Shown here: in pieces, positions 5,320 to 5,940 of the stretch
How the letters are laid out: each line of letters begins with the position of its first letter
How positions within the stretch are numbered: the stretch's first letter is position 1
Source of the DNA: a bacterium
GTDB taxonomy: Bacteria; Krumholzibacteriota; Krumholzibacteria; LZORAL124-64-63
DNA: 5,940 nucleotides
Assembly: GCA_021767885.1 (NCBI GenBank)
Contig: JAASSM010000137.1
Location: 1 to 5,940, forward strand
Reading direction: 5' to 3'
The notes under the pieces: generated by a model
Database searches by the model: none
Told to the model about the DNA's origin: nothing
What the model saw: only the letters and a program-made list of their open reading frames with translations
Program-made: the position numbers and the translations under genes

Positions 5320-5940
5320 CGCCCGACCTCGATCAGCTCCCCCGCGGCTGCCTCGAACCGGCGCCGCTTCTGCAGGTCCAGGGTACGGGCCACGGCGGTG
5401 ACCGCCTGGACGAAGTCGAACCGCGTGCGCTGGCCGAAGAGGTCACCGGAGCGGCGAAGCTCGTTGAGGATCCGCTCGCCGGTCCGTCCCCGGACGCTGC
5501 CGAGCTTGTGGTCGCGCATGAAGACCGCGAGCTCGGTGGCCGGATCCTCCACCGGTTCGAAGTGCAGGTTGCGATAGCGTTCAGCCAGACGGCCGGTGTC
5601 CGCGGCCGCCAGCCGCAGGGCCTCGGCCAGTTCTTCCCGGAGGCGCTCGCCGTCGTACCGGGCGTGGCGCCAGCGGCGGGCGCTCCCCTCCCCCTGACGC
5701 ACCAGGATCCCGTTGGTGCAGACCACACGGAAGAGGCAGCGGACCACACCCAGGTTCCCGTGACCGGTCTCGCTGTTGTAGAGATCCACACCGGGATGGA
5801 CGGGGTCGCTGTGGCCGCCGCGGCCCACGTCCACCCACTTCGTCCGGATCGCCCGCACGTGGAAGCGGTCCTCCTGGACCGCGGCGTTGACCACCCGCAG
5901 ATCCCGCGATCCCGGGAAGCGGAGCAGGTGTTCGATCAGC
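5316..5940 (-). CDS. DUF932-domain protein (phage/plasmid-like), 5'-truncated by the window edge
   Basis: The frame is open from the right edge to TGA at 5318-5316, so 207 residues are visible and the N-terminus lies outside; a GTG at 5894 is internal to the open frame and probably not the start. DUF932 (PF06067) features are present: VDLYNSETG (visible residues 51-59), then FRVVCTNGILV (70-80), an RRWRH motif (88-92), and a C-terminal FDFVQAVTAVARTL (174-187) followed by FEAAAGELI (195-203). The same order, NSE-x-G, then a C-T-N-G motif, then a late N/Q-A-V-T segment and a G-E-L or similar ending, is typical of the family. The family includes the phage/plasmid-like TIGR03299 proteins. Its biochemical activity is not known to me. 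The gene is first in the visible part of an operon and overlaps the next gene by 4 nt. Other genes may lie upstream outside the window. The domain call rests on pattern memory, not on a search. Confidence 0.77.
   Translation of the reverse strand, partial: LIEHLLRFPGSRDLRVVNAAVQEDRFHVRAIRTKWVDVGRGGHSDPVHPGVDLYNSETGHGNLGVVRCLFRVVCTNGILVRQGEGSARRWRHARYDGERLREELAEALRLAAADTGRLAERYRNLHFEPVEDPATELAVFMRDHKLGSVRGRTGERILNELRRSGDLFGQRTRFDFVQAVTAVARTLDLQKRRRFEAAAGELIEVGR
5326..5330 (-). promoter_or_regulatory. Ribosome binding site supporting the TTG start of the downstream gene
   Basis: On the minus strand GAGGT (5330-5326) lies 6 bases before TTG at 5319-5317, inside the last codons of the DUF932 gene. 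Ribosomes ending at TGA 5318-5316 could restart here. This favours TTG over the ATG at 5246-5244 region, which lacks a well-spaced site. Confidence 0.5.

Overview
This is a GC-rich bacterial window with two ends cut by the window edges. The left and central part is roughly 75% GC in lines I counted by hand; the right part is about 60-70%. No rRNA, tRNA, CRISPR array or insertion sequence is visible. The central pair is a sigma factor of the TIGR02999 / ECF43-like type that overlaps a large Ser/Thr kinase with C-terminal TPR repeats. That pairing is typical of Acidobacteriota, Planctomycetota, Myxococcota, Gemmatimonadota and related environmental lineages. I cannot name a genus.

Layout: (1) 1-375, minus strand: the N-terminal part of an AraC-type regulator with a DUF6597-like domain; its C-terminus lies beyond the left edge. 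(2) 376-634: divergent intergenic region with a candidate promoter for the sigma gene and a GC-rich hairpin in the AraC leader. (3) 635-1252, plus: ECF-like sigma factor. (4) 1245-4223, plus: 992-aa kinase, whose ATG lies inside the last codons of the sigma gene, so the two are probably translationally coupled. (5) 4224-4491: convergent intergenic region with several dyad symmetries and the lowest GC content in the window. (6) 5319-4492, minus: a protein of unknown function with TPR-like helical repeats. (7) 5940-5316, minus: a DUF932-type protein with its N-terminus beyond the right edge. Genes 6 and 7 overlap by 4 nt (TTGA) and form an operon.

The sigma-kinase pair reads as a one-operon signalling unit. 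The kinase has a cytoplasmic catalytic domain, one membrane segment and a TPR domain predicted to lie outside the membrane. The sigma factor lacks the acidic motif normally found in region 2.2 of ECF sigma factors and has a threonine there. This matches the ECF43 systems (EcfP/PknT of Vibrio parahaemolyticus) in which kinase phosphorylation activates the sigma factor. The AraC gene is divergent and may or may not belong to the same circuit. The DUF932 cassette appears unrelated in function and possibly in origin, because DUF932 is best known from phages and plasmids and the composition shifts here.

The most promising items are the phospho-switch signature of the sigma-kinase pair, the acidic DxDxDG repeats just before the kinase domain, and the DUF932 plus helical-repeat gene pair, whose second member I do not recognise.
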